In this document: positions 44,619-59,100 of the stretch, piece by piece
Layout of the letters: the number at the start of each line of letters is the position of its first letter
Position numbering within the stretch: the stretch's first letter is position 1
Assembly: GCA_025602915.1 (NCBI GenBank)
Contig: JAHLJZ010000015.1
Span: forward strand, 124,001 to 188,000
DNA length: 64,000 bases
Direction: 5' to 3'
Origin: Paraphysoderma sedebokerense
Taxonomy: Eukaryota > Blastocladiomycota > Physodermatomycetes > Physodermatales > Physodermataceae
The notes under the pieces: generated by a model
Told to the model about the DNA's origin: nothing
The model's database searches: none
The model's input: only the letters and a program-made list of their open reading frames with translations
Made by a program: the position numbers and the translations under genes

Positions 44619-47606
44619 ATGAGATCTTCTACAGAATCTATTTCCATCGGTGTTGCCGTCGACGACGTCGTTGAAATTCCATTCGCCATTACTGAATCCG
44701 AATCCCTCGGATTTGACTTCCTTTGCCTTCCGGTATCCCGAAATCATGCTCAGTCTGCCGATCCTGATTTAAATGGCGACAATGAAGACGGTGAGGTGTC
44801 GGCTCAAGCAGAAAAGTTAGCGGAAGATTGTAATGCTTTGACCGTTGGGTTCAACTGGAAACGGATAGAAAACGCTCAACAACCGTTTGCAAGGCAAACT
44901 CTTTGTATTGACTCCGATCGTAAGTTATTTCTTCAGGGCCCATTCAATTTGACTTCTTTTTGTAATTTAATTTTTCAGGTTACATATAGTCAGATGATTC
45001 AATACTTATGTAAGCACGTTTGTTTATTTTTCATTTTGTTTAACCTTGATTCATTTTCAGAATATAGCAATAGACTGGTTGGCCGATTATCAACATTACA
45101 TTCCGGCCGTTTGGATTCAAAAAATGCTGTTTTACGACTAGAAGCTGAATTGGTATATTTGCAAAAGATCTATTTACCCTACGAAAATCGTAGCATTACT
45201 GCAACTGATCAAAATGACTTTTACAGAGTTTAAAACGGGAAATTCAATGGACATCACACATTGGAGTCTCTTCTATCATGTTTGCGATTCCGAACGGGGC
45301 CCCTTCCTCTATAGCCAATTTCAGTCGGTTTATTTCGAGTGCTCTAGACATGGTTTCCTATTCACAGGTAAGGTCAAATCTTGAATCGAATGGACAGAAA
45401 TGTGATTTCTGACCACTCGTGCTTGCTAGATCTGGCTGCAGTGTCCGTTGCTGTCGGAGGAAGAATTAGATTCCGAAGAGGCGGAGACCGATATGAATTG
45501 GAAAAAGTGGAACATTATCAGATCATTATGTCAACCTCAGGCGAAATTGAGTCTTGGTTTGTAATTGATTTGATCCTACACAATTATCTTGATTGAATCC
45601 ATTCATGCTAAATTTATGTCATTCTATCAGCCCTACAGCTCACTTCCAACCTGCCATCGGATGCTGTTCTTTCGAAATGGCTCGCAGAACCTATTGCCTG
45701 TGTCATCCTGCCGACTTCAATTTTTCTCACGAACGCAAAAGGCTACCCAGTTCTCAGTAAGCGACATCAATCTTTCCTCCGAAAATTGTTTAAACGAGAT
45801 CCATTCTTTATAGTTCAGCTCCCGCCGGGTACTTCACTTGAAACATCGAATTTGAACGGAAGTCATCACTTGGCTTATTTACGACATTTATATAAAAATC
45901 GACCTGAGCCTGACCTGATAGAAAAATTTGCAATGGGGTATCAAGATTATTTGCAAGCGCCGTTACAGGTATGTTCGTTTCTCCATAGTGCGATATGGTG
46001 ATCGTTCATCTAAGCATTCTGTTGTAGCCATTGATGGATAATCTGGAAGCTCAAACATATGACGTCTTTATGAAAGATAACATTAAATATGAGTTGTACG
46101 AAAAAGTAGGTTTTGCTCCTCTGTTCGTTGTGTTTTGAAAATTTTAACAGAGGTATAAATTTAGGCCGTCTATAATGCTCTACTTGATCGAGTTCCAGCG
46201 GAATCTGGGATAGTGACGTAAGTTCGATTGTACGACTGCCTTAGCGGATTAGTGCTAACTCCAATCTTCAGGGTCATACTAGTGGTCGGTGCCGGATCCA
46301 GAGGTCCCTTAGTAGAGTGCTGCTTGCGTGCCTCGGAAAAATCTAGAAGACGCATTAAATGTTATGCTGTCGAAAAGAACATTAATGCTGTAGTGAGGTA
46401 AGTAATGAGTTAACTTAAAATCTTAAAATGACTCTCAGATATGGCGTTGACTTTTTCTGGCAGTCTTCGTGCTATTCAGGAAGCAAAATGGGGCAAGGCC
46501 GTTTCGGTTGTGTACGCTGACATGCGCCAGTGGACGGCGCCGGAGAAAGTGAGATAGATTCCTATTGGTTCTACATTTGAATATTTTGATAGGCTTTTTA
46601 ACGGTTGTGACAATTGCAGGCTGATATTATAGTATCCGAACTTTTGGGATCGTTTGGTACGCAGTATTTACTAGTTTTCACCCAACATTGCTAAATGCCT
46701 CTAACATTTATATTTCAGGTGATAACGAGCTCTCTCCGGAATGCTTAGATGGCGTTCAACGATTTTTGAAAAGTGAGTCTATTTAGATTTGCGACGCTTA
46801 CAGTGTGTCTTAACCGTTTGGCCTTCCAGCGGATGGCATATCGATTCCACACTCCTACACATCATTCGTTGCTCCTTTGAGTTCTGTCAAGCTTCACAAC
46901 GAGGCCTCGGCATTCAAGGATATAGAGCACATGGAGACGCCTTATGTGGTCAAATTTCAGAATGTTCATGTAGTGGATGAGCCGAAGGAAGTCTGGAAGT
47001 TCGAACACCCTAATCCCCAAATTGTTGGAGGTTCGTCTTCTACCAGTGTTTTGTGCGCTATAACGTTTCATGCGTCTGTTAACCTTGCTTGTCCCCGATG
47101 AGCAGGTCCGCCAAATTCAAATTTGCATAATGTTAGATATAGTCATACGTTCTACAAATCCTCAGTTGACGTCACATTACACGGAATGGCGGGATACTTT
47201 GAGTGCGTTTTATACAAAGACGTGCTAATGTCTATTGTGCCAAAGACGCATTCCGAGAATATGACAAGCTGGTTTCCGATTTTCTTCCCGATTAAGGTAA
47301 AGTAACGTAATTTTGTATTAAATCTTTGGTCAGTCAAAGTTGGAGATATATGTTTGTCCGCCAATTACTCCATTTGACGGATAACCTTTTTAGGAGCCAA
47401 TTCATGCTCCCCGTGGATCAACGATTCACATACATATGTGGAGATTAACCGACACCAAAAAAGTTTGGTATGAATGGGCAATGGTCCCAGAATTGGAGGT
47501 AGTTGTAGCAAAGGAGTCAAGCGGCGATCTTAGAGTAGAGAAAGAAGTAATGGCTAGCCAAGCTATTAGTAATGTAGGCGGACGCAGTTGGTGGGTAGGA
47601 TTGTGA
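44619..47606 (+). CDS. PRMT5: PRMT5/Skb1 type II protein arginine methyltransferase
   Basis: Fourteen exons, 44619-44919, 45061-45152, 45227-45367, 45430-45556, 45631-45968, 46028-46105, 46165-46217, 46272-46397, 46464-46548, 46620-46656, 46719-46772, 46830-47030, 47106-47296 and 47394-47606, join in phase to 678 residues. PRMT5 makes symmetric dimethylarginine on Sm proteins, histones H3/H4 and others. Family text is clear: the TIM-barrel half ([31 protein letters not shown]), then [18 protein letters not shown] just before the catalytic half, SAM motif [12 protein letters not shown] at about 381-391, CYAVEKN for post-I, the double-E loop [15 protein letters not shown] near 452-466, [30 protein letters not shown] and the C-terminal GGRSWWVGL. 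The last matches the GRSYxxGL end of other PRMT5s. Length is slightly above human (637). It is the most intron-rich gene here. It lies head-to-tail 215 bp after the villin-like gene. Confidence 0.97.
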
Positions 47607-48164
47607 GAGAACTTAGATTTTAGGATGATTGTGATCATGGTTATACTTTGTCATGAATCATTCTTTAATCTTTAGAGCTGCCCTTCGCGTATACATGGAA
47701 GCAGCAGACAATAAGAGGAGACATTAGCAAATATTGACGACGGAAAAGAGTAGTAATTAATGGCAATTCTTTTGGAACAAAATATATAACTCTGATAGTG
47801 ACAATGCACACAGCAGGATGCAATTGATTTTATATCTCTAAAGAGAAAGAAAAAAGAATTAACTTAATTGTCAAATGTGTCTCCTCCTGCCCGAAGCTCC
47901 CCGTGCTAAAATTCCATCTCCATTTCGTGTCCCTTTTATTTTCCTTTCATCTTTTCATTTATTTCATCCGTTCGCAGCAAATAAGCATCCTGCAATTCAT
48001 TTAAAAACAGGAGCGAGGACAAAAAAGCAACATTTACACTGGGCTTCCGTTGCTTCGACTTTGCACGCTGCAGTTAGCTTAAACCATCTCCCCAACCAAT
48101 CTTCCGCTGACTCCCCTGTTCGCGAAAACACTTTTCGTAACCCACAAAAGATAGTAAAATTACG
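47607..48164. other. Intergenic region between PRMT5 and PKA genes
   Basis: About 560 bp between two plus-strand genes. A 97-codon open frame (47875-48168) overlaps the PKA start in another frame and has no family resemblance. It includes the PRMT5 3' untranslated region and the PKA promoter and 5' leader. I see no RNA gene or repeat. Confidence 0.45.
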
Positions 48165-49631
48165 ATGACTCTAATCGATAAACTCAAGAAAGTCGTCAAT
48201 TCGCCCAGCGAAAAGTCAGCGTCTACAGAATTCACTCAACAACCTGCGGCTTCATCCCCCTCCACTCCATCTCCCATGTCAGTCGACTCGCCCCATTCCG
48301 CGACGCATATGCAAGTTGACACACCGAGATCCAATTCTGTTGCCCCGGAGAAGTCTTCCATCTCTAGTGCCATTACAGCAGCTACAACTCTTCATGAAAG
48401 TGACCCCGTACAAGTACGTCGATCACGCAAGCACCGCCTTACAGATTTTCAGATAATGCAAACACTTGGTACTGGCTCTTTCGGAAGGGTGCACTTAGTA
48501 AGGTTAAAGTCGAATGGAAAGTATTTTGCAATGAAAGTTTTGAAGAAAGTAGAGGTTGTTAGGCATAAACAAGTAGAACATACTCTGAATGAGAAGAGCA
48601 TCTTGGAACAAATTGAACATCCGTTTTTGGTCAATTTATTCTGTACATTTCAAGATTCGGGGAATTTGTATATGGTGATGGAATATATTTCAGGAGGAGA
48701 ATTATTCAGTTATTTGAGAAGGTCACAGGTATGCTGCGTTTTCTTTTTTCCATTTTCGAAATTTCGTACTTCTTACTCAATTCATTCCGCAATATTCACC
48801 TTTTGCTCATCTCCCCTTCCCCTTCCATTCCTTTGACATAAACCACTCCTCCTGTTTGCGTCTTTCTTCCTGCAACTTAAAAATTTACACAGCGTTTCAG
48901 CAACAACGTAGCCAAGTTTTACGCGGCTGAAGTAGTGCTTGCCTTCGAATACCTCCATAGTAAAGACGTGATATACAGAGATCTCAAACCCGAGAACCTC
49001 TTGATTGACTCGACCGGTCACATAAAGATTACAGATTTTGGGTTCGCCAAACATGTACCGGATGTGACTTGGACATTATGTGGTACTCCTGACTATTTGG
49101 CTCCAGAAATTATCCAATCGAAAGGATACGGTAAGGCTGTAGATTGGTATGCACTTGGGGTGTTGATTTTTGAAATGTTGGCAGGTTATCCACCATTCTA
49201 CGATGTACGTTGTCTTCCGCAATTCGTTTATCTTGAAGTCTTATTTTATTAACTTTAGCATTCTCTTATTTTGACTCATTTACACTTAATAGGAAGACCA
49301 TGTTAAAATGTACGAAAAAATTCTTCAAGGCAAAATCAAATGGCCATCTCATTTCGACCCAGCCGCCAAAGATCTGTTGAAACGGTTGTTAACGAGCGAT
49401 TTATCAAAGCGGTATGGTAACCTCAAAGCAGGTTCCAAAGATATCAAGAACCATAAATGGTTTGCCGGTGTAGATTGGAACAAAGCCTTGAAGCTGCAAA
49501 TTCCACCACCTTATATTCCTCCTGTAAAGGGTGAAGGCGATACCAGTAACTTTGACAGCTACCCGGAAGAAACCGAACCGTATGGAAAGGTCGTACATGA
49601 TCCGTATGCGGAATTATTTAAGTCGTTTTAA
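48165..49631 (+). CDS. cAMP-dependent protein kinase (PKA) catalytic subunit
   Basis: Three exons, 48165-48728, 48893-49204 and 49293-49631, join in phase to 404 residues. After an 80-100 residue Ser/Pro-rich N-terminal extension, usual in fungal PKA, the kinase begins [18 protein letters not shown] (glycine loop near residue 101), FAMKVLKK (ATP-binding Lys about 122), [10 protein letters not shown] (catalytic Asp218), TDFGFAKHV, and activation loop [15 protein letters not shown] with the PDK1-site Thr in TLCGT. The AGC tail carries [14 protein letters not shown]-like text and ends FKSF, the hydrophobic FxxF cap. These features separate PKA from the related PKG and PKC groups. It phosphorylates RRxS/T sites when released from its regulatory subunit by cAMP; no regulatory subunit gene is in this window. 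Confidence 0.97.
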
Positions 49632-50176
49632 AGAGAATGGTTATAGACTTTACGGGCCCACGTAATAGACAGTTGTGCGAACATAATAATTAGAAAAATT
49701 CTTCTTTACATCGCATTTTACTATTTTTATTGATTTTAGATGGATGGATTCATTCACTTTTTCCGTTCTTTCACGTTATTGTAAATTTTCTAGGTTATTT
49801 CCCATGTTGGTATGCATGAAAAGCGGGAAATTCCAGTTGGACGCGTTACAGGAATTTTGAAACTTTTGAAAGGATTCTGAAGCCTATACCGTTCTTGGAT
49901 TTACTTTTATCTGAGCCCGCTTCCCTTCTAATATGTAAAAATGTTGTTACTAATGTGTATTTTGTAAATTTCTTTAATATATAATTTTGACTTGCATCAT
50001 TTTGTTCAATCCTGCTCAGTTAGTCTGAAAACCCACAAAATCTATTATATTCACAAAGATTATTTTCAAAGAAGAATTGATTTACATTATAAAGCATTCA
50101 TAATAATGAATCTAATAGTCATATAAGAATACAAAAAGAATGGAGGATGCAACTAGCTAAACTCATCGAAAATGGT
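49632..50176. other. Convergent intergenic region between PKA and myosin genes
   Basis: About 545 bp lie between the PKA stop and the myosin stop on the opposite strand. The sequence is AT-rich with poly(A)-signal-like words on both strands, as expected for two converging 3' untranslated regions. No coding frame or repeat is supported. Confidence 0.5.
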
Positions 50177-53100
50177 TTACGCCCAAGCCGCCCTGTTCGG
50201 ATTAACGATCTTCTTATTCTTGCTTTTCTCTTTTTGATAATTATCCAAATATTTTTGAAACCTAGCAGAATAAAGATGTTAGGAAATAATCTTTAAAAAA
50301 ATGTAAACAATACTGAGAGAAGACGTACAAATCTTGCAATAAAAATCCTTGGTCGGTTGTTAACTTAATGACACGTTTTTTCATCATGTCACCAGTTCGA
50401 ATAATGAATTCACCGTTTTCAATATGAAAGCTGATCACCTCATCAAACCCAACATTCATGATTGATTCCTATTAAAAGAACGATTTCAGTACATTAGTTA
50501 ACTGCCGTGAATGGTAGATAGGCATGAAACTAAATAGAAATATACCCTTGTTTTAGAGTTCGTAATAATAAACTCTTTAGGCATGATATACAATATGCCG
50601 CCATCAGTGAAGCGGGTATCGTTAGATCCCTGAATAGACAGGTATGATGATTAGTTGCGGAGTCGTAAATCTCAAATCAATGAAATCAGTGTTACCTTGA
50701 TGATAAACATAATAGCACCGAACAAGTCCCATTTGCGCAGTTCCTTCAGTATTTCTGCCTTCGCCATAATTGGTGTTAAGTTCGTCAGGGTTTTTTGGAT
50801 AGCTTCTACTCCGGTTTCCCATTCCGGTTTGCTCACAATTTTCTCTACAACAGGTGGTACATAGCTAACGATCGATTCCTTCTTGTATCCTAAAGGATGC
50901 GCTATGGTCTGTAATGCAACGAGTTTGAATAGCGTATCACGGTTTCCTTTGCCTAGATCGGCAGGGGTAAACATGTTTCCATTCAAAAATTCTCGACGAG
51001 CCTATATGGAAGCATTAGTGAATAATCACATGCATGGGGAAATCATGTGAGATATTACCTGATGGTAAACCAATTCGAATGCCATCGGAGACAATTGTTC
51101 CAATGGCAGAAGCCAGTAGAGTCTTTCATATCTCACTGAATATCCTTTGTCTCTTTCAACATGATTAGCAATAAGTCCGGCCGATACGGCCGTGGTGTCA
51201 GCCAAGCCCCGAATATCAAGCAGTCGATCAGTTGGAAGGACCGGAATCATAGCTGTAAGGAAATTACTCTTAGATTATGGTTTATGCGCGTCAAATAAAA
51301 GAGTCGGTAAACTTACGTAGATTAGGCTTTAGAACGACGAGCAAGGCAAATTCAGGAGAATCGTCAACGTGAAACTTTTCACGAAGACGCCTGGTCAATT
51401 CTTTGGAAGTGGTGAATGAATCAATCAAAAATGCCTTGAACGAGTTGTCCGGGAAGTAAACTTTGAATGACAACGGAGCCCCGCACTTTTTCAATTGTTA
51501 ATCATATGGACAATGATATTATAATGGCATGAATTGATTACCTCGATAGAAAATAATTCTTCTTCACTCGGACCAAGAACGCGCATTGGAGCGCCCTTCA
51601 TCCTATATAGACGATTTTCACAGTCTGCAGCAATTGGAGCAAATTCCCTTTCGGGAACGTTACTAGTGCTCAGACAATATGCGAAAACATAAGGCTCCAA
51701 GGTCGTGCTAGGAGGGAAGAAGGTGCAAAACAGCGCCAGCAGGTCCCAACCGCGCTTACAACTTTCACTAAATGAATGTAATATAAGTTACATAAGCTCC
51801 AACAATGAAATATGAAGCAAACACTTACGCTTTGACACTTCTATTATTCGTTATCTGCTTCATCACCTGACAGTATAATTCATCCCGCACTTTCTCGTTT
51901 GTCATACCCATTTGAATTAAATAGGAAGCACATTGATGTCGACTTTTTTTCGTTGGCAAATCACCCATATACATCATGATATGTTGGAAGAAATCAAGAA
52001 CTGTCTTTTGCAATATAGGGTCCAAAATATACTTATGCAACGGAGCTTTGATCGGAGTCTATTGAAAAGTAGAGTGAGTCTTTGAAAGAAGCCGAGAAAG
52101 GAAATAAGCAATAACTCACGTCAGTATATTTTACTTTGACCACCAAATCCTTCCAACCCCACTCAGCCTCGTTCTTTTTAGTCCCGCCAAATAAAGTGGC
52201 AGCTTTCTTGCTGTCAGAATTAAAATACAGCTTTGCGTATTCTAACAACGTATACTTTGCGATGTTCTCGGGAGTATTAACAAAGGTTTTTTGGCTGGGG
52301 TCTACCGGAGCATTATACAGTCGAAGAACATCGTTGGTCAAGCCGCTTTGAGATGCAGACCGCTTGAGTCCCGTCGGCTTAGCCAGGTCAGTGTTAGATG
52401 CCATTGGTGACGATATTTTCAAATTATCGCGCGAAGCCAAGGCTGAGCCAGATTTCAAACCAGATTTGTTCAGACCTAGTTGGGAACCAGGAGGCGATAA
52501 TGCCTGACGAGATCCTTTGGCAGACAAAGAGGATGAATGATTAAGCGAAGTAGCGGAATTCCCGACTGGGCTTCTCGGCATCGGCACATCTAACACATCT
52601 CCGCCGTTCTTTATTGTCTCTTCTTCTACTCGAATAGCCTGTTCGTGGTCAACAGTGAAACGTTCAAAATCCCTGGCTGTTTGCCGAAGTGCCGGCGGTA
52701 TGATGACATTTCCATCATTATCAAACTGCGGTGGATCAATTAATGGCTCAGCGTATTCTCGAGGGAACCAAGCGTAGTTTCCATCTACACCGCCATATAA
52801 CCACAAATTATCACTGTCGCGCTCAAATACACTGATTAATTTGTGTCTCTTGAACGAAAATTTCGGATCGTCGTTTGAAACGTAATCAGCGAATGTTACG
52901 GCCATTTTCGACTGCGAACGTAATGAGGCCTCAAAGTGTCTTATTGACTGACTAACGGAATTTCCTGGGCCACCGAATACATATTCTTCGTCGTCAATGA
53001 TTAAGCCAATACTGTGATCATCGCTTGTTCGAATAATCAGATTGTCAAATTTGCACGACATCAGGATTTTCTTCGTTATAAAAATTATTTCAACATGTGT

Positions 53101-56100
53101 TAGCAACAGAGAAAGAGATAATAATCCGAAGAAAGTTCTCGGTGTACCTTGTGTGACGAAGTAGAATCAACTACATGAACTCCTTTCTTGTCAACGGCCA
53201 GTTGCAACAATTCTGCGGGAAACGTCTTTTGCTAATGAAAAGATTTCATGATTAACGACTCTACAAACAGCACCAGAGGTGAAAAACTCCGTTCAAGAGT
53301 AGCCTACCTTTACAGTAAAGAACTTGGCAAAGTATAGAGGCCAATCTTGGGCAACCTTAATCAATTCCATCCTGTTACCTTGTGCAACGTATTCTGATGC
53401 TTGACGCCTAGCATCCATCGTTATGGACGAGCGGTTCGCTTGAAGTGCTCGGACAAGCTGTATAAGCCGAGTGAACTTAGTAAATTGTAAAAATCACCAA
53501 CCGGAGATGAAAGATATAAACCTGCTTGTACGTCAAGTCCAAGTCTGTGGGGTCGTCGAATTTTTCATCCGGACTAACAAATGCTCGACGAACATAAAAT
53601 TGCCATGGGAAAGGAATTGAACTTTTTGGGGCTACTGGAGAGGCAGATGGCAATATCGGTACACCACCAGGTGGAGGGGGCGCCGCTAGTGGCGGTCTCA
53701 TAGGTCTCCCCATGTTTTGAGCTCCTTGCTGAAAAGTTCCAAATTGCCCTAGTAAATTGCCAAACATTTAGCTCTACACTTCATCTTTATCCACAAAAGT
53801 GAATTACCTTGTCCATTTGGTTGACCGAAGGGTATTTGCTGCTGCATTGGCATCCCCATTTGAGGTTGACTTTGAAGAACATAGTTTTGCTGACCTTGAG
53901 GTCGCATGTTGGGTTGTTGCTGTTGCATCATTTGAGGTCTCATGCCACCAAGATTGCGAACTGATCCCATAATATTCTGTTGAGATCCATGCATGGCCCC
54001 CATGATATTTTGTTGAGAGCCTGGTACAGATCCCATAAGGTTTTGTTGCGATCCAGGAACTGATCCCATGAGAGTTTGTTGCGATCCAGGAATTGATCCC
54101 ATAAGAGTTTGCTGAGATCCTTGTACCGATCCCATGAAAATACTTTGTTGGGACCCTGGAACGGAGCCCATTAAAATACTTTGCTGCGATCCTTGCATCT
54201 GTTGATATTGCATCGGCCGCTGTGACTGAGTACCGTAACCCATTTGCATTACCGGTCGTTGACCGCCGTTTTGCAGCATCGGTACACTGTTATTATCGAC
54301 CATGCCTTCCATCCCAGCTGGTCGAATGAAGTTTCTCATTGTTCCCTGGCCCTGATCTGCTGCGCCTTGCATGAGATTAAATGGTCGAGCATTGCCCATT
54401 CCTGGGACCATCCCAATATTTTGCATGCCATTGTGCATCATCGGTTGTTGCATCATACCCCTAGTTGTCCCCATTTGATTTGGAAGTCCGTTCATTGCGC
54501 CATTCAAGATCGGTTGGCTCATCATACGAATATTATTGTCGTTCGGCGGGTGGATGGCACCGTTGCGCATGGATGCTGGCTGGTGTTGTGAATTATTGAG
54601 CAAATATGGGTCACTTTGGTAGTTGGATTGCATCTGTTGCGTCGAACGGATACTTCCCAAGGCATTTTCTGAAACAGCTCGACGACTAAGCTCTTGAGAT
54701 GCATTAAGTGAACTATGTGATCCAATAGTATCAGCATGACCTACAGATTCTACTCCTGTGCCAGAGACAGTGGAGCGCACTGAATTGGTTGCTGATATCG
54801 CGGATTGACCGAAATAATCACGAATTAAACAGAATTCCCTATGGGCGACGATGTCGAGGATGTAGTCATGCCCGGTCAAGATAATTTCTTGGAAACGATA
54901 AATTAGTTTCAATAAAAAAAAATCAAGCCTTGAATAAGGTGTCGCTAACCTTCATTGCCAAGTTCCAGACTTAATGTGAATACATTCAAGTTTTTAACTT
55001 GCAATCCTTTAGCTTGAATGACAGTTTTCAAAACTTCATTGCAAGTCGTAGCGGGATCAACCTCTACATCAACGCTCGTGTTATCAGAGAAAGCAATATT
55101 CAAGATCAATGGGATTTTGTTCTATTAAACGCAATGTTTGTAAGTAATGCACTGAGAGGACATGGTGAAGGAAGTGGACTAACCTCTATCGCGAAAACCT
55201 CCAATGTGGTGATACCTCTCTGTCTAAACGGCTTGTCCATGAAACGATTGAAGTTTCGAAGTATGAAATCACCGATATCAGGTGCACAATTGGTCATTAC
55301 ATAATTGCTAAGTCCCCTAAAAAACTTTGAGTTTGGGGCGAACCCGCATGATAGGAACGAGACGAGTTTCCAAGTCCGATCTGCAATCGCACTAAATATA
55401 ACCCCTTTGAGTAAGTCTTAATTGATTTGCGGGAGAAATAAAGCTAAAACTTACTTATCCTTGACACCGACGGTGTTGCGGAAGAGCTGGCAGTAAACTT
55501 CATCAATTAAAGGTGGGAAAGCAGACATGCGACGCCACAGGTGAAGAGTAACAAGTGCCGAGACCGCTAGACTAGAGTCTTCGTGGGTGTACTTTCGTAT
55601 AACTAATAAAACGAGTACGTAGATGAGAATCAAGCTGCATATGGAAAATGAAAATGTGCTATTTACCTTTAAATAAGTCACATCCTATCGCTGATAAATC
55701 CTCCGGTAGGGCTAATAACGACTCTTTTAGAGCTTTCTGTAAAAATTCTGTTAGTTAGCAATATGTATCAAACATACAATCGTTTATTAAGCACAACCTT
55801 CGAATACTTGAGGGGAACGTTCTCTCTGAAATAGATTTGCGCCAATTTCGCCAACGTGATGTTGTCGTCTGGACTTGAATGGCCTTCCTTACTTGGCCTA
55901 CGTGCAACAAACCAAGTCAGTTTCACCTAGTGCGATTGCAATAATAAAGTCGAATAAACCTTGGCAGCGTTTCTGCTTCTTGTTCTTCATTCAACGGCCA
56001 GAACGCCTCCGTTCTAACAGGCTCAAAAAGTACTACCTGGGTGTCAACGATTCTAGTTAAATCATCTGGGTAACGATAGATTTTCGCTCCCGCTAATAGT

Positions 56101-59100
56101 ACAGTATTTAGGCTAGCTTGAGTTCCTCTTCGTGATGCTACAGCAGATTCTGCTTGCGATGCATTTGAATGATGCCGGTTAGACAATCGGCGAGCTCGAT
56201 CGTCGGATGTCTTTTCCAGATATTTGAGTAACTCTTCTTGCCGACGGCGTTCCTCAGGATCTAATCCTTCAAACGGATCATCCATTTCATCAAGAATCAT
56301 CAATGACTTCACTAATTTTCTTGACTCTATTGAACGTACGGTGTCCGCCGACTCTCTTCTTGACGATAATGCGTTGTTGGAAGCATGCGGCGATGAAATA
56401 TTACTTTCGGATTGATGACCAGGAGGTTGAGGCGGAGCTTTCCTTGGTTGAGTTGGTTTGGCGAAAGCGGCACTCTTCCCTAATTCCGAAGCAAGTTTCT
56501 TTACCGCTGACGGTTCTTCACTCTGTGTCAAGTTTTCAGATGATTGCGTTTGGGACGATGGGTTATCGACATGCAGATTGTTTAATGAGTTGCTGATGCT
56601 AGCGACGCCACCGGGAACACCTGGTAACGATTTCTTGGGTACCGGCCTCGATGGTGATTCAGCGGCTTTCCTTTGAGACAGATCCTGTGACATCTTCCTG
56701 ACTGACCCAGCCACTTTTGACCCCGATTCAGCTTGGTCACCTAATAATGAGTTGGACGATGATTGGGCGGAAGAATTCTTGGGGGGTAAACCTGGAAGCC
56801 CCCGTCTTGGTGCGTCACTAATTCTCGGTTTTTTGAAACCGTCACTGGTTGCCAAGGGGTCATCACTATTCTGATCATTCCTTTCCGCGGCTTCTCTAGC
56901 AGCTTCTTCTTCTTTGCGCCTTCTAGCTTCTTCTTCGACCACTCGTCGAGCTTCTTCAACTCGTCTTCTCTGTTCTTCGGCTGCCTTTTTTTCCGCTTCA
57001 ATTTTCGCTTTCTTAACTGCTTCGCGATATTCGGCTATCTTTTGTTTCCATTCTCTTCGAGCACGGACACCTCGCCAGACTAGAAAATAAACAGTCAGAA
57101 GGGTAATATGAACGTTGGAAAATTTGAACTTACCGGACTGCAACTTTATAACACTAAGTTTGAACCGCTTCATGCGTTTATACTCGAGATGCGTACGTAT
57201 AACTTAGAAAATGTGGAGTGGTTAGTACTGGTGTGCATATAAATCAAGTCGTGAATGAAATGATTATAATCACTTACTCTGCTGACACTTAATATATCTT
57301 TTCCTGTCCCTCAGGTATCTTCTCCTCACTACAGCCATAGCCATGAATTTTTCGATTCTCTTGACATACATATGCATCACCCGCGTTCTCAGTTCTTCCA
57401 ATAAGCTTTCTATAGCCTCCTTCATCAACACTTTATTCTTTCCAAGGAAATATTGATCCTTGGGTACTTCTGCCATTTCCAATATGGCTAAGGTCATCGC
57501 TTTCTGATCAGGTGTACTTGGACCCTTGTATATTAATCGGTATCGTTTCCAAAACTCGTCGTAGCTGATGCGAATCGAAAAACCGAGCCGGCGGATTTTA
57601 ATAGTTTCGAGCATACCACAATAGCGAAGTTGAGACATTACAAGGGAGCGATCGAGGACTTGTGGTTCCTTCTTCGTGTTAGGTTTGATGCATCGAATAA
57701 AGAAGGGATTACAGGATGTGAGGGTGCTTATAAGATCATTGAGAGACGACTAATAAAAAAGTTAGAGAAATTGATCAATACCGCGCTTATCATCTGATAA
57801 ATAAACATACATGGAATTGTAACGCCAAAGTCTGGGATTTCGCACTATTTTTATTTTGCGGTTTTAAAGTGCCAGAATTTGAAGTCGAAGGACCTGCTAT
57901 CATTGGGGCCATCTTCGAAACAATGCTTCCGCTACTTCTTGCCCGTACTGATACTTTTGGACTGTCGACAACTTCAGGAGTTGAAGCGCCAGGAGTGCTT
58001 TCTGTAGATTCATCTTTAGCAAACAGCATTGCCACGAATCTGTTGGTACTAGCAGCCAGTACATCGTGAATATCTGGTCGAAGAGTGTCGCGATTTTTAT
58101 CCAAGAACCCAGCCACTTGATATGTAACCTACACAAAGATTAGTTTCATTGCAACGTCTAATTTTCTTATTTTAACTGCACTTACTTCTCCGGCATAATG
58201 AGTAATCCCGAATTGGGCCAGTTGCTGCTTGGGTTTAACATAATACGAATGTGTACCATACTGTTGGTGGAATTTGGTCAGTAAACTCTGATCTGTTCCC
58301 TTCGGGAAATTACTCTCTTCGTCGACTAGGTACAACAATCCAACAGGTTTCTTCGAAACGAGATCAATGCACGGTTGATTATCTTGAAATTTAATGTCTG
58401 ACCATGTAAGCCCTTCTCGTGCGTATTCATCTTGTTCGATTTTGAAGATGTATTGGTTAAAGAAGAACTGAAGCCGTTCGTTGGCGTAATTGATACAAAA
58501 CTGTTCGAAACTGTTGACCTACAAAGCAATGCTTTAATGAAAGTCCTTCGATTAATCTCTTCATCGTATGAGAAATTATGTACCTTGAAATCTTCGAAAC
58601 CGAAAATATCCAGAATCCCCACGAAAACCATATCTGCGAGAGTGGAACAAGTCACGGAATTTATCTGACCAACTATCCAGTCAAACATTCTACTATACAG
58701 AGCTTTTGCCATAGCATCTCTAGAATCGGAGGCTTGCAATACGGAAAGTGGCGTTACGAAAGTTTCTCCTCGAGTAATTGTAGTTCTGGTTACAAGCGCC
58801 GCTTTCAATTTTTCGAATTCTAATCCAAGGATATTCGATGCAAATTGAACCACTGAGATCAAAATATCAGAATGCATAAGATACTCAATCAAAATAACTC
58901 CGACCACAATCCAAAATCAAGGAACGTACGAATTTCTTCCTCGAACTCTGATCCTTCAACTTCATGAGCTTTCTGATCCTGTTTGGCTTGAAAAGTGATA
59001 TTTCCAACATGCAGCACAGAAGCTACTACTCTGAATATATCGACTATATAATCCCCGAATTGTAATACCCGCAGAGCGTCACATAAGCACTTAAAATCTG

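Noticed and set aside
54244-54591. 115-codon plus-strand frame
   Set aside because: It is antisense to the Gln/Met-rich insert of the myosin and its His/Ser/Cys-rich composition is the expected shadow of that repeat.
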